A stretch of DNA of 64,000 nt from Ixodes scapularis (taxonomy: Eukaryota > Arthropoda > Arachnida > Ixodida > Ixodidae), in assembly GCF_016920785.2 (NCBI RefSeq), contig NW_024609857.1, positions 63,775,349-63,839,348 on the forward strand, in the 5' to 3' direction. Positions 32,620 to 44,557 of the stretch are shown piece after piece; the first letter of the stretch is position 1; each line of letters starts with the position of its first letter. The notes under the pieces are model-generated. The model was not told the origin of the DNA. It searched no databases and was given only the letters and a program-made list of their open reading frames with translations. The position numbers and the translations under genes are program-made.

Positions 32620-32954
32620 GATGCAACCCCTCTATTCACCTCAAGTGTGGTCAGTGGCGGACCTCACTGACGCCCAGGCCAGCCCCGCAACACAAATCAC
32701 GTCGAGGCTTGGCATCGCCGAATAAACAGCCTAGTCGGCGTGAGCCGCCTGGGAGTTTTCCGGCTCATCGACGCCCTCCGCCAAGAGCAGAAGGAGATAA
32801 ATCTGACTGCAGAAGCATTGCTTCGAGGCCAGCCTGTCCCACCGTGATGTAAAGCTTTCAGAAGAGAGAGGCGGCCCTCAAGAAATTGGTGGAGGAACGC
32901 GCAAGGATGACGACGGAACACTTCCTGAGGGGTGTCGCTCACCACCTGCTCTAA
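32620..32954 (+). pseudogene. MULE-type gene, C-terminal exon piece (frameshifts, stop)
   Basis: One frame reads PLYSPQVWSV. The next reads PRNTNHVEAWHRRINSLVG and FRLIDALRQEQKEI up to TGA 32845-32847. A third reads FQKREAALKKLVEERARM, then FLRGVAHHLL, ending TAA (32952-32954). In family order these are the (P)P..W.V segment, the R.NN.VE.WH..(L/I)NSLVG motif, the F.FI.AL..EQ helix and the FLRG(I/V)AH C-terminal end of MULE-domain proteins. At least two shifts and one stop show that it is dead. It completes the N-to-C series begun at 3844. Confidence 0.6.
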
Positions 32955-33218
32955 TATGTTCATGTAGCATACAGGACATTTATATCTTTCTATGTTGCTC
33001 AGCAAAGCTACTGTTAGAGCTAGTCAGAAATTAATTTTCTAGTCTGTTACTGAATTATTTTCTACTACATATTATTCTATAAGTCACAGATTAGTGTAGT
33101 TTGTATGAGGTGTCCCACCTAACTAAGATAAATTGATACACTTCCGAGATATTATACTTAGAGCAAAAGTTCCAATCATAAAGTAGTACAACGCCCTCAG
33201 AAACATCCATTTCAGTGG
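32955..33218. other. Spacer
   Basis: AT-rich, no feature recognised. Confidence 0.4.
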
Positions 33219-33939
33219 TTTTAGAGCGCAGCTCTTAGGGGCCCGTTCCCGGCTTGAGCGGCGTCGCCGTCGGCGTTGGCGTCGCCGTCGGCGTCGGCGT
33301 AACCAAGGTCATCCCAAGGTCACGTGACCCCCAAGGTCACGTGACCCCTCCCAAGGTCATCTCAAGGTCACGTGACCGCGCGTGACCCCCTGAAGGTCAC
33401 GTGACCCCTAAGGTCACGTGACCTTGGGGGTCACGTGACCCCTCGAGGTCACGTGACCCCTTCTAAGGTCATCTCAAGGTCACGTGACCCCAAGATGACC
33501 CCACGTGACCCTTTGAAGGTCACGTGACCCCTCTGAGGTCACGTGACCCCCGAGGTCACGTGGTCTCCTCCCCAAGGTCACGTGACCCCTTCCAAGGTCA
33601 TCTCAAGGTCACGTGACCCCAAGGTGACCCCCAGGTCACGTGACCCCTCTGAGGTCACGTGACCCCCCCGAGGTCACGTGACCCCTCCAGGTCACGTGGG
33701 GGTCACCTTGGGGGTCACGTGACCTTGAGGTGACCCCCAGGTCACGTGACCCCCTCCCCGAAGTCACGTGACACCCCCCCCGAGGTCACGTGACCCCCCC
33801 CCCCCGGAGCATACTAAAGAATGAGGGGAGGAGGAGGAGAAGGGGGAGGGGTCTACCCTTAGTACCCTTCACTCCTCCTCCTCAAGAGCTGCGCTCCAAT
33901 TCGGCGTTACAGGGATTTGTAAACGGCTTTCACTTTTTT
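33219..33939 (-). mobile_element. Helentron/HINE-like element, copy C
   Basis: On + it runs from TTTTAGAGCGCAGCTCTTAGG (33223-33236 core) to AAGAGCTGCGCTC (33884-33896) and the outer block ending GTAAACGGCTTTCACTTTTT. The core is a long array of GGTCACGTGACC palindromes (about 33317-33800, more than 20 copies, both CCCC- and GGGG-flanked). Between the left terminus and the array is a short GCCGTCGGCGT repeat shared with copies A and D. Confidence 0.62.
33317..33800. repeat. GGTCACGTGACC (E-box palindrome) array
   Basis: Twelve-base perfect palindromes with a CACGTG core recur every 14-35 bases, separated by C/G-rich spacers. They are potential bHLH-type sites or cruciform-forming DNA. Copy-to-copy spacing is irregular, unlike a simple satellite. 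Confidence 0.85.
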
Positions 33940-34180
33940 AAACAAAAAATCTCTAACCCTGTTCGTCTTCCCGGGCTTTTAAAAAAGTGCTCGAATTCCG
34001 AAAAAGAAATGTGCACTGTGCGCTCGTGTGCCAATAAGCGCAACCAAACAAACCACACAAACACCTTGTATTACAGTGCGTATACAACATAATACAATAC
34101 AAGATGTGTGAGTGCACAGTCACGTGTCTTTTTGAATTTGCAGGCTATTTTCATAACCCCCAAAAACGAGTTGTGTTAAA
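33940..34180. other. Spacer between Helentron-like copies C and D
   Basis: Short AT-rich interval without recognised features. The two copies are in the same orientation. Confidence 0.4.
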
Positions 34181-35334
34181 TTTTAGAGCGCAGCTCTTAG
34201 GGGCCCGTTTCCGGCTTGAGCGGCGTCGCCGTCGCCGTCGCCGTCGGCGTAACCGCGCGGTGCATCATGGGAAATATCCCATAATGCACCGCGCGAGCCC
34301 CCCACCGGGGTCACGTAACTTCGTGGGGAGGCACGTGACCCCCCCCGAGGTCACGTGACCCCCCGAAGTCACGTGACTCCCCTGAGGTCACGTGACCCCC
34401 TCCTCGAGGTCACGTAACTCCCCTGAGGTCACGTGACCCCCTCCTCGAGGTCACGTGACCCCCTCCTCGAGGTCACGTGACCCCCCGAGGTCACGTGACC
34501 CCCGCCGATGTCGCGTGACCCCCCGATGACGTCATCGACACTGATGACGTCACCGGCATCCACATCGTCATCATCAGTGATGACGATGACGATGCGGATG
34601 CCGGTGACGTCATAAGTGATGATGACGATGACGATGTGGATGCTGGTGACGTTATCAGTGATGATGACGATGACGATGTGGATGCCGGTGACGTCATCAG
34701 TGATGATGACATCAATGATGATGACGTCATCAGTGACGATGACGATGTGGATGCCGGTGACGTCATCAGTGATGATGACGATGTGGATGCCGGTGACGTC
34801 ATCAGTGATGACGTCATCAGTGATGATGACGATGCGGATGCCGGTGACGTCATCAGTGATGATGACGATGTGGATGCCGGTGACGTCATCAGTGATGATG
34901 ACGATGACGATGTGGATGCCGGTGACGTCATCGGTGATGATGACGATGACGATGTGGATGCCGGTGACGTTACCGACATCCGCATCGTCATCGTCATCAT
35001 CACTGATGACGAAATCAGTGACGTCATTGATGTCGTCACCGGCATCCGCATCGTCATCATCACTGATGACGTCGTCAGCGACGTCACTGATGACGTCACC
35101 GACATTCGCATCGTCATCATCACTGGTGAAGTCATCAGTGACGTCACTAATGACGTCATCAGTGACGTCAGTGATGACATCATCGACATTGGGGGTCAGG
35201 TGACCCCCCAAGGTCACGTAACCCCCCCTGGTTAGTCTAACCCCCCCCCCCCCCAGCGCCCTTCCCTCCTCCTCCTCAAGAGCTGCGCTCCAATTCGGCG
35301 TTACAGGGAGTTGTAAGCGGCTTTCACTTTTTTT
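34181..35334 (-). mobile_element. Helentron/HINE-like element, copy D
   Basis: Left subterminal repeat AGAGCGCAGCTCTT at 34185-34198, right AAGAGCTGCGCTC at 35278-35290, and the outer block GTAAGCGGCTTTCACTTTTT at the end. The core has CACGTG palindromes (34310-34500), then a long TGACGTCA/GATGATGACGATG array (34524-35190). The 200-300-residue ORFs on both strands, rich in Asp/Val/Ile or Met/Ser/Thr, are translations of this repeat. Confidence 0.62.
34524..35190. repeat. TGACGTCA (CRE-type palindrome) array in copy D
   Basis: Units such as GGTGACGTCATCAGTGATGA and CGATGTGGATGCC alternate for about 660 bp, with dozens of GACGTCA cores. The right third is inverted relative to the left two thirds (CATCGTCATCATCACTGATG), giving a large imperfect inverted repeat. 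Confidence 0.85.
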
Positions 35335-36742
35335 CATGAAAACTACTGAATTTAATGTTTCAGAAAACACAAGACAACTTCGTCATTGGAACTTCCACTC
35401 TAAATATAATAATTCAAAAGTTCATTAAATAATGTTAATATTTATTCAGTAATATCAAAAGAATAGCTTGACTTTCTCCAAATGTTGTATAAACTTATCC
35501 CTTTGGTATAGGCTTCCTAAAATGCATGAAAATTTTTAAACCTTGGCTCAAGTTACGTAGATTACTTTTTATAAAGTAAGAGTAAACACTGTTTATATAA
35601 TCTAGTCTATGGAATTCTATGTACTAACTTCAGCCAAGTTTTAAAAATATTTTTGTGCATTTCAGGAAGACAATACCAAAGCGATAAGTTTATTCATTAC
35701 TTGGAGAAAGTCAAGCTATTTTTTTCATTTTGCGTAATTAAATAATTAAGATTATTTATTCGTAGATGCAGAGCGTTTATTGTTCTCAAATGTTATGGAG
35801 GTTTAGTGTTTCCACAATAAAGTATTCCACCTTACTCACATTTTCTTGGTTTGCATGGTATCACCTAAAACACCACACCTTCAGCCATCAGACCCATCCA
35901 TACAGCAAAGACAGTGAATTTGTGATCACATTTCATTTCTCTAAAGTGAAGAAATTCTGAATCCTGCAAGGCAAGAAAATATTTGGTTTATTTACCACAA
36001 CTGCATAAGCGTTCAGGGGTGCGAGCCAGTGGCTAAGGAGAAGGCACCCATTGCACGAGTACCCACGCAGTTCAAGAAAACAAGAAGCGAATGATATATA
36101 CTTGGCGTTACCTATTCTGAGCTATGCTGAGGAAGCTATGGGGGCAGGGTAAGGATTACTGTGTGCTGCACCAAGTAGTTTTGGATGGTGCTGCTTATCC
36201 TGATGATGATAAATTTTACAACTTCGGATGGGTTCAATTAACTGTGCCAAAGCTGGGAGGCAGATCTCCCAGTTGTAGCACCGCTTGGTAGATGTGTGGT
36301 TAATTAATAGTATTAGATAGTTTAAATACATCTACATTGCTTTTTCAAGTGGTGAGAGTATGAGGGATAGTCTTCATATAGTCTCCTGTTACCGAGCCGC
36401 TCGTCGCTAAAATTATATGAAAACGAAAGGATACTGACTGATCACAAGAATGGAAGCAGTTTGTTTTTCGTTGCAGCCTTCTTCCTTATTATAAAAAATG
36501 ACTGTCAAATAGGCGAACTGAAGAGAATTGACGAGTTGGTTTTCGACTCGCTGTACGACAAGACGGTTGTTATGTTGTCATTACGAGTAAAACACAGATG
36601 AGAGCGGTGATTTCCAGGTTGTCGTTTTTTTAACTTGAGAGGCACATCAGTTTATTATGTGCTTATTCTCGTGCTAAGTATTTTTTTAGGCTACGTAGTT
36701 TGTTCTTGTGGCTCACACAGGCTTCTGAAAGCAATTTAACTG
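35335..36742. other. No recognised gene
   Basis: AT-rich intergenic sequence with several AATAAA-like motifs. The ORFs are short and motif-free. Confidence 0.45.
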
Positions 36743-36746
36743 TTAA

Positions 36747-37385
36747 AGGGATACTACAACGAAATTTGGGCGCTCGTTTTTTGGTCTATATGTGTTCAAA
36801 AGAGCAGTATCACATGGAACATACCAATATCTTGTTTAAAAACGTCTTCAAAAGGAATTTTAAAACGAATCAAACGATTAGCAAAGAGCACCTGGTGGAT
36901 GTCGCTAACGCCTCGTTTGTAATGCTGGTCTAGGAACCTTGACAGCTAGTGACGGAGGTTGTCTCGTCTCCGGCCACGACGAGAGAAGGGGGGAAGGAGG
37001 AACTCCCCTCTTCCCGAGAATCCCTTTTGTGTGTCACAGAAGTCGCTATTGTCCCCCTAGAAGATTATAGAAGATTAACCCGTCACTCGAAATTCGTACA
37101 AAAGCAGCCGCTTCGGTGGCTGGAACGACTAGGCCATCCTCTCGACGTCAGCCTCGCCGTAGCTTTGCTCGTCTTGAGACGACCTACGTCACGATTGCGT
37201 TGGATGACACGTGCTCTAAGCTGGGCCTTTTCCGAGCGCTTGCCAGAGTGGGCCGTTTATAACGAAAAATACAGCCACCAGGATCAAAATAAAATTGTGC
37301 GATTGTCATTTACGGATATTGTGGATCATATTCAACCTATTTTTGAACACGACGGGAATATTTCAAATTTCATTGAAGTATCCCG
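36747..37385. mobile_element. TTAA-flanked MITE (639 bp)
   Basis: Left end AGGGATACTACAACGAAAT and right end ATTTCATTGAAGTATCCC(G) are inverted complements with few mismatches. TTAA flanks both (36743-36746, 37386-37389). The AGGGAT start resembles that of the element at 28513, suggesting the same class. The 146-codon frame inside has no recognised motif. Confidence 0.75.
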
Positions 37386-37389
37386 TTAA

Positions 37390-38824
37390 AGCATGCTCTC
37401 TGGTTCCTTAGAGCCCATGTGTGAATCAGTCATGAACACGTTGCTACCAGAAAGTGAGTGTTACAGTCACAAAACTGAAAAAGGTACGTGTGAGTTACAG
37501 TTACTACAAAAATAATGCTGTTAAATTAAAGGAAAGACAACAAGTGAGAAAACCAAGACATTTTCGCTGCCTTTTATTTATTTTGGCTACCATTACTACC
37601 ACGCTCTCCACTTCAAAGTAATGCCGCTACTTTACTGTTAACTTCGCTGAAAAGTTTACAAATCAATCAAATGTTGCCTCGGCTAACATGTATTTAAAGT
37701 ATAAAAATTTTTGGCCATTCATTCTTTTCGTGATAATTGATCTCATTTCCAGGGGAAGTAAAGTTTCTTTCCCCAAATGCTAAAAAATTTGCATCTTCGG
37801 TATTTCTGATTTCAACAGCTCTGAAACTGCTTAGAATTTAGAGTCATAGTTAGGAAATTACACTGTCTGATCAGCATTGACCAATCCTTTCTAGCTTTTC
37901 TTGACAAACATTTAAACATAGCTTTTCAAAAGGTTGGCAAGCTGGTGTCTGCAAATAATCTACCTTCAATGAGAAACTTTAAAATAAGCTTGACCGCCAT
38001 TAGGCTTGAATATTAGGCGCTGCGAGTCATGTGTTTGAGTCACACACAGAGAGATCCCCCGATCAGTCAGTCCTAACTTGCTTCCTTTGAAGAAGCGAAA
38101 CGGGAACAAAAATCTTGCAACCACGAGGTTGAAAGAAAAGTGAATCATACCTCGCATTTAGATTTTTACATGATTTCTGAGTGAACTCCAATCCACTTGT
38201 TGGCCGGGAACTACTCACTTCCTTTCTTCTGCATGTGCACACAGTTTTGGACATTCTATCAAACTTTAATTACCCGGGGTAATTTAATTGTGCATAATTA
38301 AAGTGACTAGACGTGCCGATTTAGGCGGGACAGGTCCCGCTCTTGCAGCAATGGTACCGCTGACCCACCAGCCTGCTCTGGGACGGCGTTTTGTCCCACT
38401 TTGGCTCCGCCAAAAGCCCGGTGGCTCGCGCCAATCCCACGGGCCGCAACTCGCATAGTTTTTCGATCTGGCTAGCTAGCGAGCTAGTCAAAACCAGACA
38501 AAACTCGCCTGTACACTACTCGGCGACCACTTTTCTTGACATTTCTGGGGAGAGGAGGAGAGCCCCCACACAGCTTATTCAGCGCTCAAAATGGGAGGGA
38601 ATGCATGCCTGTACCTTCCACTGCATTGCCAAAAAAAGTTGTCGCTGAGAGTTCGGTCCCCGAAGAGCTGCTCGCCGCCCACGAGAGCAATCTCCGCCCG
38701 GTGACACATACGCGCATGCTGGACGTTCCTTAACTTTGTCGTATTTTTCCTACCACGGGAAAGAAAGGAAAACGCGGAGAGGAGGAGGCGTCGAAGGGAC
38801 AGAGGAGACCGGTAACTGCAGTGC
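37390..38824. other. No recognised gene
   Basis: AT-rich to 38300, then a GC-richer patch to 38800. No family motifs. Confidence 0.45.
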
Positions 38825-39119
38825 TACCCTTAGCGAAAAGTCGTTCAAAATCAGCACACTCGAGGTGTACTGAAGTATACTAAAAGTATACTTTTAGTGC
38901 GGTCTTTGTACTGATTGTATACTTTAAGTGTACTTAAAGTATACTTCCAGTAAAAATGGCGGTGGACTGAAAGTATACTCGTCCGTACAAAACTAGTACA
39001 TGTAGCAGAATCGTAGTGCCCGTGGTAAAAAGTAGTTCAAAATCAGTATACCGAAAGTGCACTTAAGTATACTAAAGGTCTACTCTCAATGCTTGCAGTC
39101 GGTGTACTTAATTATAATA

Positions 39120-39123
<4 letters not shown>

Positions 39124-39161
<38 letters not shown>
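39124..39161. repeat. (TA)n microsatellite
   Basis: Nineteen uninterrupted TA units inside the 4.1-kb element. Confidence 0.95.
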
Positions 39162-39163
<2 letters not shown>

Positions 39164-40369
39164 TGCGATTTTTAACATTAACACACTAAAAACGCGATAG
39201 ATAGGCCGATGCCGTTTTCACAGAATATTTGTGGGGCTCGGTGTACATTAGATGAGTAAATAAACGTCACAGTACGTTGCCTAATTAGCTTTTTTTAATT
39301 GACAGTGTAATTGACCATGTTGAATTTTCAATTTTAAAGGGGCTATGAATAAACTCTAGCCCAACTGAAACAATTTGCGAAAAGGTGACGAGTTTTGGGT
39401 TATTCATAGCTATGAATAACCCCAAATAATCCGGTGTTCTTGTAATGCAGGTCTCAGCGTACTATACGCTGTTTCAGATATCTGAATCCACAGCAATAAA
39501 AAAAACAGGAGGCAAAAGAAACCACGGCTAATAATGGGGACATAAGATCCTCCTCCTTGCATGGTCGCATGCAGCGCAAATCAACTTCCGAACCGCGTAA
39601 GCGAAGTGATGTTATGAATGGAAGCTCGCTCTGAAATTGGCTGGAGAAATCGGCGCCTTTATGCAACAACCTCAATCTTTCACCGAAAGTGTTTCATGGT
39701 GTAGATTTATCTTGCAAAACTCTAAGACATCTCAACTCACGTGAAAAGAGATTGACAATTGCAACAACGAACAACACCGTCGATCGAGATTTCCATACTG
39801 TAAAAAATCGACGTAAATTTAACGTGTCTTTGCCTCGTCAAAAAAGACGGGCACGCTCATTGTTTCAAAACATGAGGTTGCCCTCATTATTTATGTGCCG
39901 CGAGAGCCGATCCTTCCAGAAAAGCCGAAATACCAGCGGTGCAAGCATGCGCTGATGAATCAAAATAGCCTTGGCGACAAGGGAGAAATTGCTTGAGATA
40001 GTTTCGGTTTTACACTGAAAAAGAAAACCGAAAGTTTAGATAAAACCTAAGACAGACTAAACGTTTTGTTAATTTTTTACGAATATAATAAAGTAACATT
40101 ATTATCATTAATATATTTATTTGCTTAATTTTGTCTTAAAAAAAAGAACAAAAAGGAGAGACTTTTGAAAACTGCGCAAGACCATCGCTATTGCAATCAG
40201 CTTCCGTTCGGCCGCCGTTGGAGTTCAGGAGGATTCGAGCATCGCTTCCTTTTTACGTTTTAGCCGTTTTTGCGGATATTTTAGATATCTTACTTACAAA
40301 TACCGTGTTCAATAATAGCAAGCGATTACTGAGAGCTGGGAGACACAGCGTCGCAAGTGGCGGACAGTC

Positions 40370-40668
40370 ATGGCCGACTGGTGCAAGCGAAGGTGAGGAA
40401 GTTCCTTTTGTTTCTGCGAAGTGCGCCGCTGTTTCAAACTTCGTCTTGTACCGTGTGCTTGCTAAGCTATGCTTGATTCTCACTATGCTCTACCCGGTTT
40501 TATTTCGTTATTTGAAAAGAGCGTATCTTCAAAATTTATGGCTCTCTCCGCAGGGTGAGAAAGATTCGCGTGCGGCGGAACCGAGGGCCAGCCGAGGGCC
40601 TGTCCTGGGCGCCGTCCCTACGACGGTCGCCCGACGACGCTTTTGCGGAGCGTTCAAGTACAGTCTGA
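40370..40668 (+). CDS. Speculative two-exon mini-gene
   Basis: ATG GCC GAC TGG TGC AAG CGA AG ends at a GTGAGG donor (exon 40370-40392). After a 161-base gap, TCTCTCCGCAG opens an exon (40554-40668) that joins in phase 2. It reads a very basic segment (VRKIRVRRNRGPAEG), then a Ser/Arg-rich tail to TGA 40666-40668. The predicted product is about 45 residues. The start context is good, but no family is recognised and the locus lies inside a transposon, so chance is a real alternative. Confidence 0.22.
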
Positions 40669-42057
40669 CGGCAGTTCAAGCAATCACAGGTCATGCTAGT
40701 TCTGACGTGTGGTTCCAACAGTCTCTCGTCAACAATTTGTTTCATAAAGCGGGAGCGTGAAAAACGTTACAAGAGCGAGCAGCATGATTTCTTGCCTGTG
40801 CTGATGCCTGTGCCGTAGAGACGGACGATCTCTTCGCGTATGCCGAAGCGGCACGCTTTCCAAGTTTGCGATTTTTTGTTGTGAATAAAGTGAGTTTGGA
40901 TGTCACGTTTTTTAGTGGCGGCGAAAGCCGCTACAAAAGGCAGAGCAGTTAGAAAAAGCAAAAGCATGAAAAAAATGTTAAAAGGACCTGAATATTCGAT
41001 GGAGTTGAAAGATTACCAACGTACCAACTCGCCCAGTTATTCTTCGTCAAAGAATAATAGCCAATACTAATAAATTAAATAAATGCCAACTTTTAATTGG
41101 TTAGAAATTTATAATTGTGCAGTACAGCCCTACCCTGCTCTAGTGCTTTTATGATATCAGATAATGTAAATATATAGGATAGTTCATAGCAACCATTTAT
41201 GTCCGACCCATTATATTGAATCTTTTCTCTAAAACCTCGAAGTTAAATAAAAAAAGTACTTATCATAAATTAAGCCGCACCACTGAATGTGTAATAGCGT
41301 ATGACTTGTATGTGTGTTCACAGCAAAAGAAAAGGAGACATTAAGAAAATGCCAATCATTTTCTTTACTCTGTGTTAGAGCTTCTTTCAGGTATCAGGTT
41401 TTCAGAAACGATATTGTCCGATTTTCCTCGCCCTTTTGTCAGGATGAAGTTGTTACTATCTTGCCTTCCTCACATAGTGGTCCTTTGAACGAATTTTGTG
41501 ATGTTATATCATAGAGTGGCATAGGGTAATTTTCTCTTCTCTTTTTACGCAGGATGTAATGGCTTACCATCATCACAAACGAGAGTGTACGGTGAGGCAG
41601 GCTCGGAAACTTGAATAAAGTGATAAGTAGGATTTCAATTTCTGTCTTATCAATTACGCGAAGAACACTGACCAAAATTGTTATTTGCTACACATACATA
41701 CTTTCAGTTGAAAAATGCAGTGCACCTCTTCTTTATGGCTTTTCTCCCACAGTTTCAGAAGACGCCGGTACGTCATTCTCACGAGGAATAGAGCTGCCAA
41801 AGATTTCCTCGTTAATTTCCTGACTTATTTTTAAGAGTGCATCTCCCGATGGTGGCGCCTCTGCATTATCATTATCAATTGAGTTGTCAACGGCGTTTCT
41901 TAACATTTCACGAGAATGGAGCTGTATGAGATGAAATTTCACAGGTTGGAATACAGCCGTTCAAAGAAACACCTTTGAAAAGTCAGCTTTTTAAATGCAG
42001 GCGCCGATTTGTCTGGTCAATTTGAGACCGTTCTATCCATTCAGAACGCCCGACATA

Positions 42058-42645
42058 CACGGCGTCCCAGATAACTTGCACCATACTTAAAAAAACACCG
42101 GAGGGCTCTGCAGGAGTGAAATCAACTGTCGTCAGCAAGTGTCTTGAGAAAGTGCACAGATTTTTTTAATGCGCCTGGTTATGTAAATAACTAAGATTAA
42201 TGAGCTAACCTTTCAAATATTCTTTTAAGGGCCAAGATATCAATTGTAATGTTGCAGGGCGCATTGAGAAACACCCAATTAAAGTGTTTGAAACATAATA
42301 CGTTTTCGTGCTTTTTTCCGGCCTTCAAAGAACGCACATTCGTGGCGCGCTCGCACGCCGCGATTGGGGAAGCGAGTTGTCACGCGGTATTTTTTTGTAT
42401 TTCGCGGGCCTTTTCTTGAAGGCTAGGGAAAAGGAGCATGCAAAGTGCACCGTGTTGAAAATGGTTTAATTGGGTGTTAATGCGCTCTACAACTTTCCAT
42501 TTCACACCTCGGCTTTTAAACGAAGATTTTAAAAGTTAGCTTGTTACTCTTAATTAAATAAATAGGCGCACTAAAACAATTTCGCGCACTTTCGCAAGAG
42601 ACTTTCTAACAGTGTACAGTTGATTTCACTCCCGGAAAACGCTCC

Positions 42646-42680
<35 letters not shown>

Positions 42681-42710
42681 TTTGGTGCAAGTTATCTGGG
42701 ACACTCCGCA
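42058..42710. mobile_element. Foldback MITE with TA flanks (653 bp)
   Basis: The ends include GTCCCAGATAACTTGCACCA (left) and its complement TGGTGCAAGTTATCTGGGAC (right). Inverted pairing continues inward: GAGTGAAATCAACTGT pairs with ACAGTTGATTTCACTC, and GGGCGCATTGAGAAACACCC with GGGTGTTAATGCGCTC. TA lies at both borders. A 33-base poly-T sits in the right arm. No coding capacity. Confidence 0.75.
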
Positions 42711-42964
42711 TATATATATATACTGGTAGTGTACATTTAGTACACTAAAAGCATACATGAAGTTTACTAAACGTGCATTTATAGTATGCTAGAAGTACAC
42801 TCGAGGTGCACTTATGTTATACTACATATGTGCTTGGGTTGTACTAAAGGTATGCTATTTTGTTTCATAAAAGTGTGAAACTAGTACGATTTCAGTACAT
42901 ACCCTAAGTTCACTATTAGTATACTTTCAGTATACTGATTTTGAACGACTTTTCGCTAAGGGTA

Positions 42965-44370
42965 AGCTAGAAAAAACAAAAAAATCAAAAACAAGAAAAA
43001 AACAAAAAACATTTGAGTTTTGTAGCACGCTTGTCAGATCGCTTTTTCCCCACAACCCCGTTCAACTCCGCACAGTCCCCACGGCTGCATACGCCAAGCG
43101 CGGACGTCATCGGTTCGTCACGCTCAACGAGTTTGATTACAGTGGTTCAACAGCAGCACACTGTCTTGGTTTTTAATGCTCGTTATGCCGCGTTCGACGA
43201 CAATGCCTAAAGGCCCGTTCACACGATGGATTTTTCTCGCTCATCTAGTGTCGCGAAATGTAGCTTCGCGAAATGATTGCGCCGTCTGAACGAGTCCGAA
43301 AAAGACGCGCGCATCCCAAAAAAGTTGCACGCACACCTCGCTTCTGGAGCGAGCTTTTGCTGAAACTGTCGAGTCCTGTCAATCACTCTGAGGGCGCCGC
43401 CAATGGCCGCTCAGAAACGCTCTCACGTGGCCTTTGAGGAAGGAGCGAGCTGTTTGAGAAGACCACTTCACTGCCGGTGTTGTAGCGGAGCCAAATCCGG
43501 AAAAACCCGGAACCACGAACGATGGATACTGCCGGCACCACAGTGAAATCATAACCAGTGGTCCCACTCAAGGCCACTTCCGGTAATCGGGCAGAGACAG
43601 CGCTCCTCAAGCCGGATGGCGACAACTAAATGGGCAAAACAAGAAAAAAGAAAAAAAAAAGGCGAAAAAAGAACGACCACAAGATAAATTGTTCAAGTTA
43701 TTGTTATTATATTTAGAAAATGTAATAAACCAGAATATTTTTGTAACGAATAGAAGGTAAATATTTTAAATAGTTTACTTAAGTTCATTAGCGTCCGTTG
43801 ACCTGGGGAACGACCAATAAGAGTTGGCGAGACTTCGACGCGCCGAAATACAACGGCGCAACCTGGTAATAGTACAAATACGAGTAACGGTTGTTTGTGG
43901 TGTGCAAATGCGACAATACAAGTCCCGTAATCAAGCAGCGGTACAATTTACGGAGAACCCGGTAAGAAGTGTGTTTTAAATATTGTTGGAGAAGTAAGAA
44001 AACGTTCAAATGCCGTCACGCTTCAAACAGCTCTTCGAATGGTTTAATTTCTGTAGCAGATATCTGCGAGGAAGCGAATTCGCCTCAAGATTTAGTGCCT
44101 TAAATTTAATAATGAAATGATCACATCGTCTTGCATATAAATTATCTGAGGTTGTGATTTTTTTGCTGTTCCCCGGCCAGGATATTTAGTCATCGTGCCT
44201 TAAATCAAGCCGCAGCAGAAATCTTGAAAACATTGGAAACGATAAGTGCTGTACAATCAAGCAACCAAAAAAACGTTGTTTCTTTCTTTTTTTTTTCTCT
44301 CTCTTTTTTTCCATGTTGTCGAATATGCTCAGCTAGCTAATTTCCGCTGATCCCCGTTTGAGACTGCAGT
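42965..44370. other. No recognised gene; possible MITE end
   Basis: TAAAGGCCCGTTCACACGATG at about 43209 looks like a miniature-element terminus, but no partner was found. The remainder is mixed GC-rich and AT-rich sequence without gene motifs. Confidence 0.35.
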
Positions 44371-44557
44371 AGACACAAACTGGCGCCGTACGACGTGCGA
44401 AGATATCGTCTTCCCTTCGGAGATAGGAAAAGGCTGTTTACACAGAGAAACCCAAATGACGCGGCCTTGGCCGCTCCACATGAGACGACGTACGCGTTGG
44501 AGGCGGTCACACGCTCAGCTGATATATCGTCTGCACTTGGAGGGAACAAGTTTCAGA

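Larger units (their letters stand above)
38827..42962. mobile_element. TA-flanked terminal-inverted-repeat element (4.1 kb)
   Basis: Left end CCCTTAGCGAAAAGTCGTTC and right end GAACGACTTTTCGCTAAGGG are exact inverted complements, and the match continues inward (AAAATCAG). TA borders both ends (38825-38826, 42963-42964). Subterminal zones carry many AGTATACT palindromes on both sides. The interior from about 39160 to 42710 looks like later insertions, including the foldback MITE 42058-42710. No transposase recognised. Confidence 0.7.

Noticed and set aside
33300..33800. CRISPR-like regularly spaced repeats
   Set aside because: Spacing is irregular, spacers are themselves repetitive, repeats are perfect palindromes, and the genome is eukaryotic.
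34429..35370. ORFs of 195-313 codons rich in Asp/Val/Ile or Met/Ser/Thr
   Set aside because: Translations of the GATGACGTCATC repeat, open on both strands and in several frames; no real protein features.
40191..40760. 189-codon ORF
   Set aside because: Crosses good splice-like sites, has no domain or compositional bias of a real protein, and lies within an inverted-repeat element; a two-exon alternative fits the signals better but is itself weak.
43209..43460. A complete MITE beginning AAGGCCCGTTCACACGATG
   Set aside because: Only one terminus could be found; no partner end or duplication, so it is mentioned only as a possible fragment.
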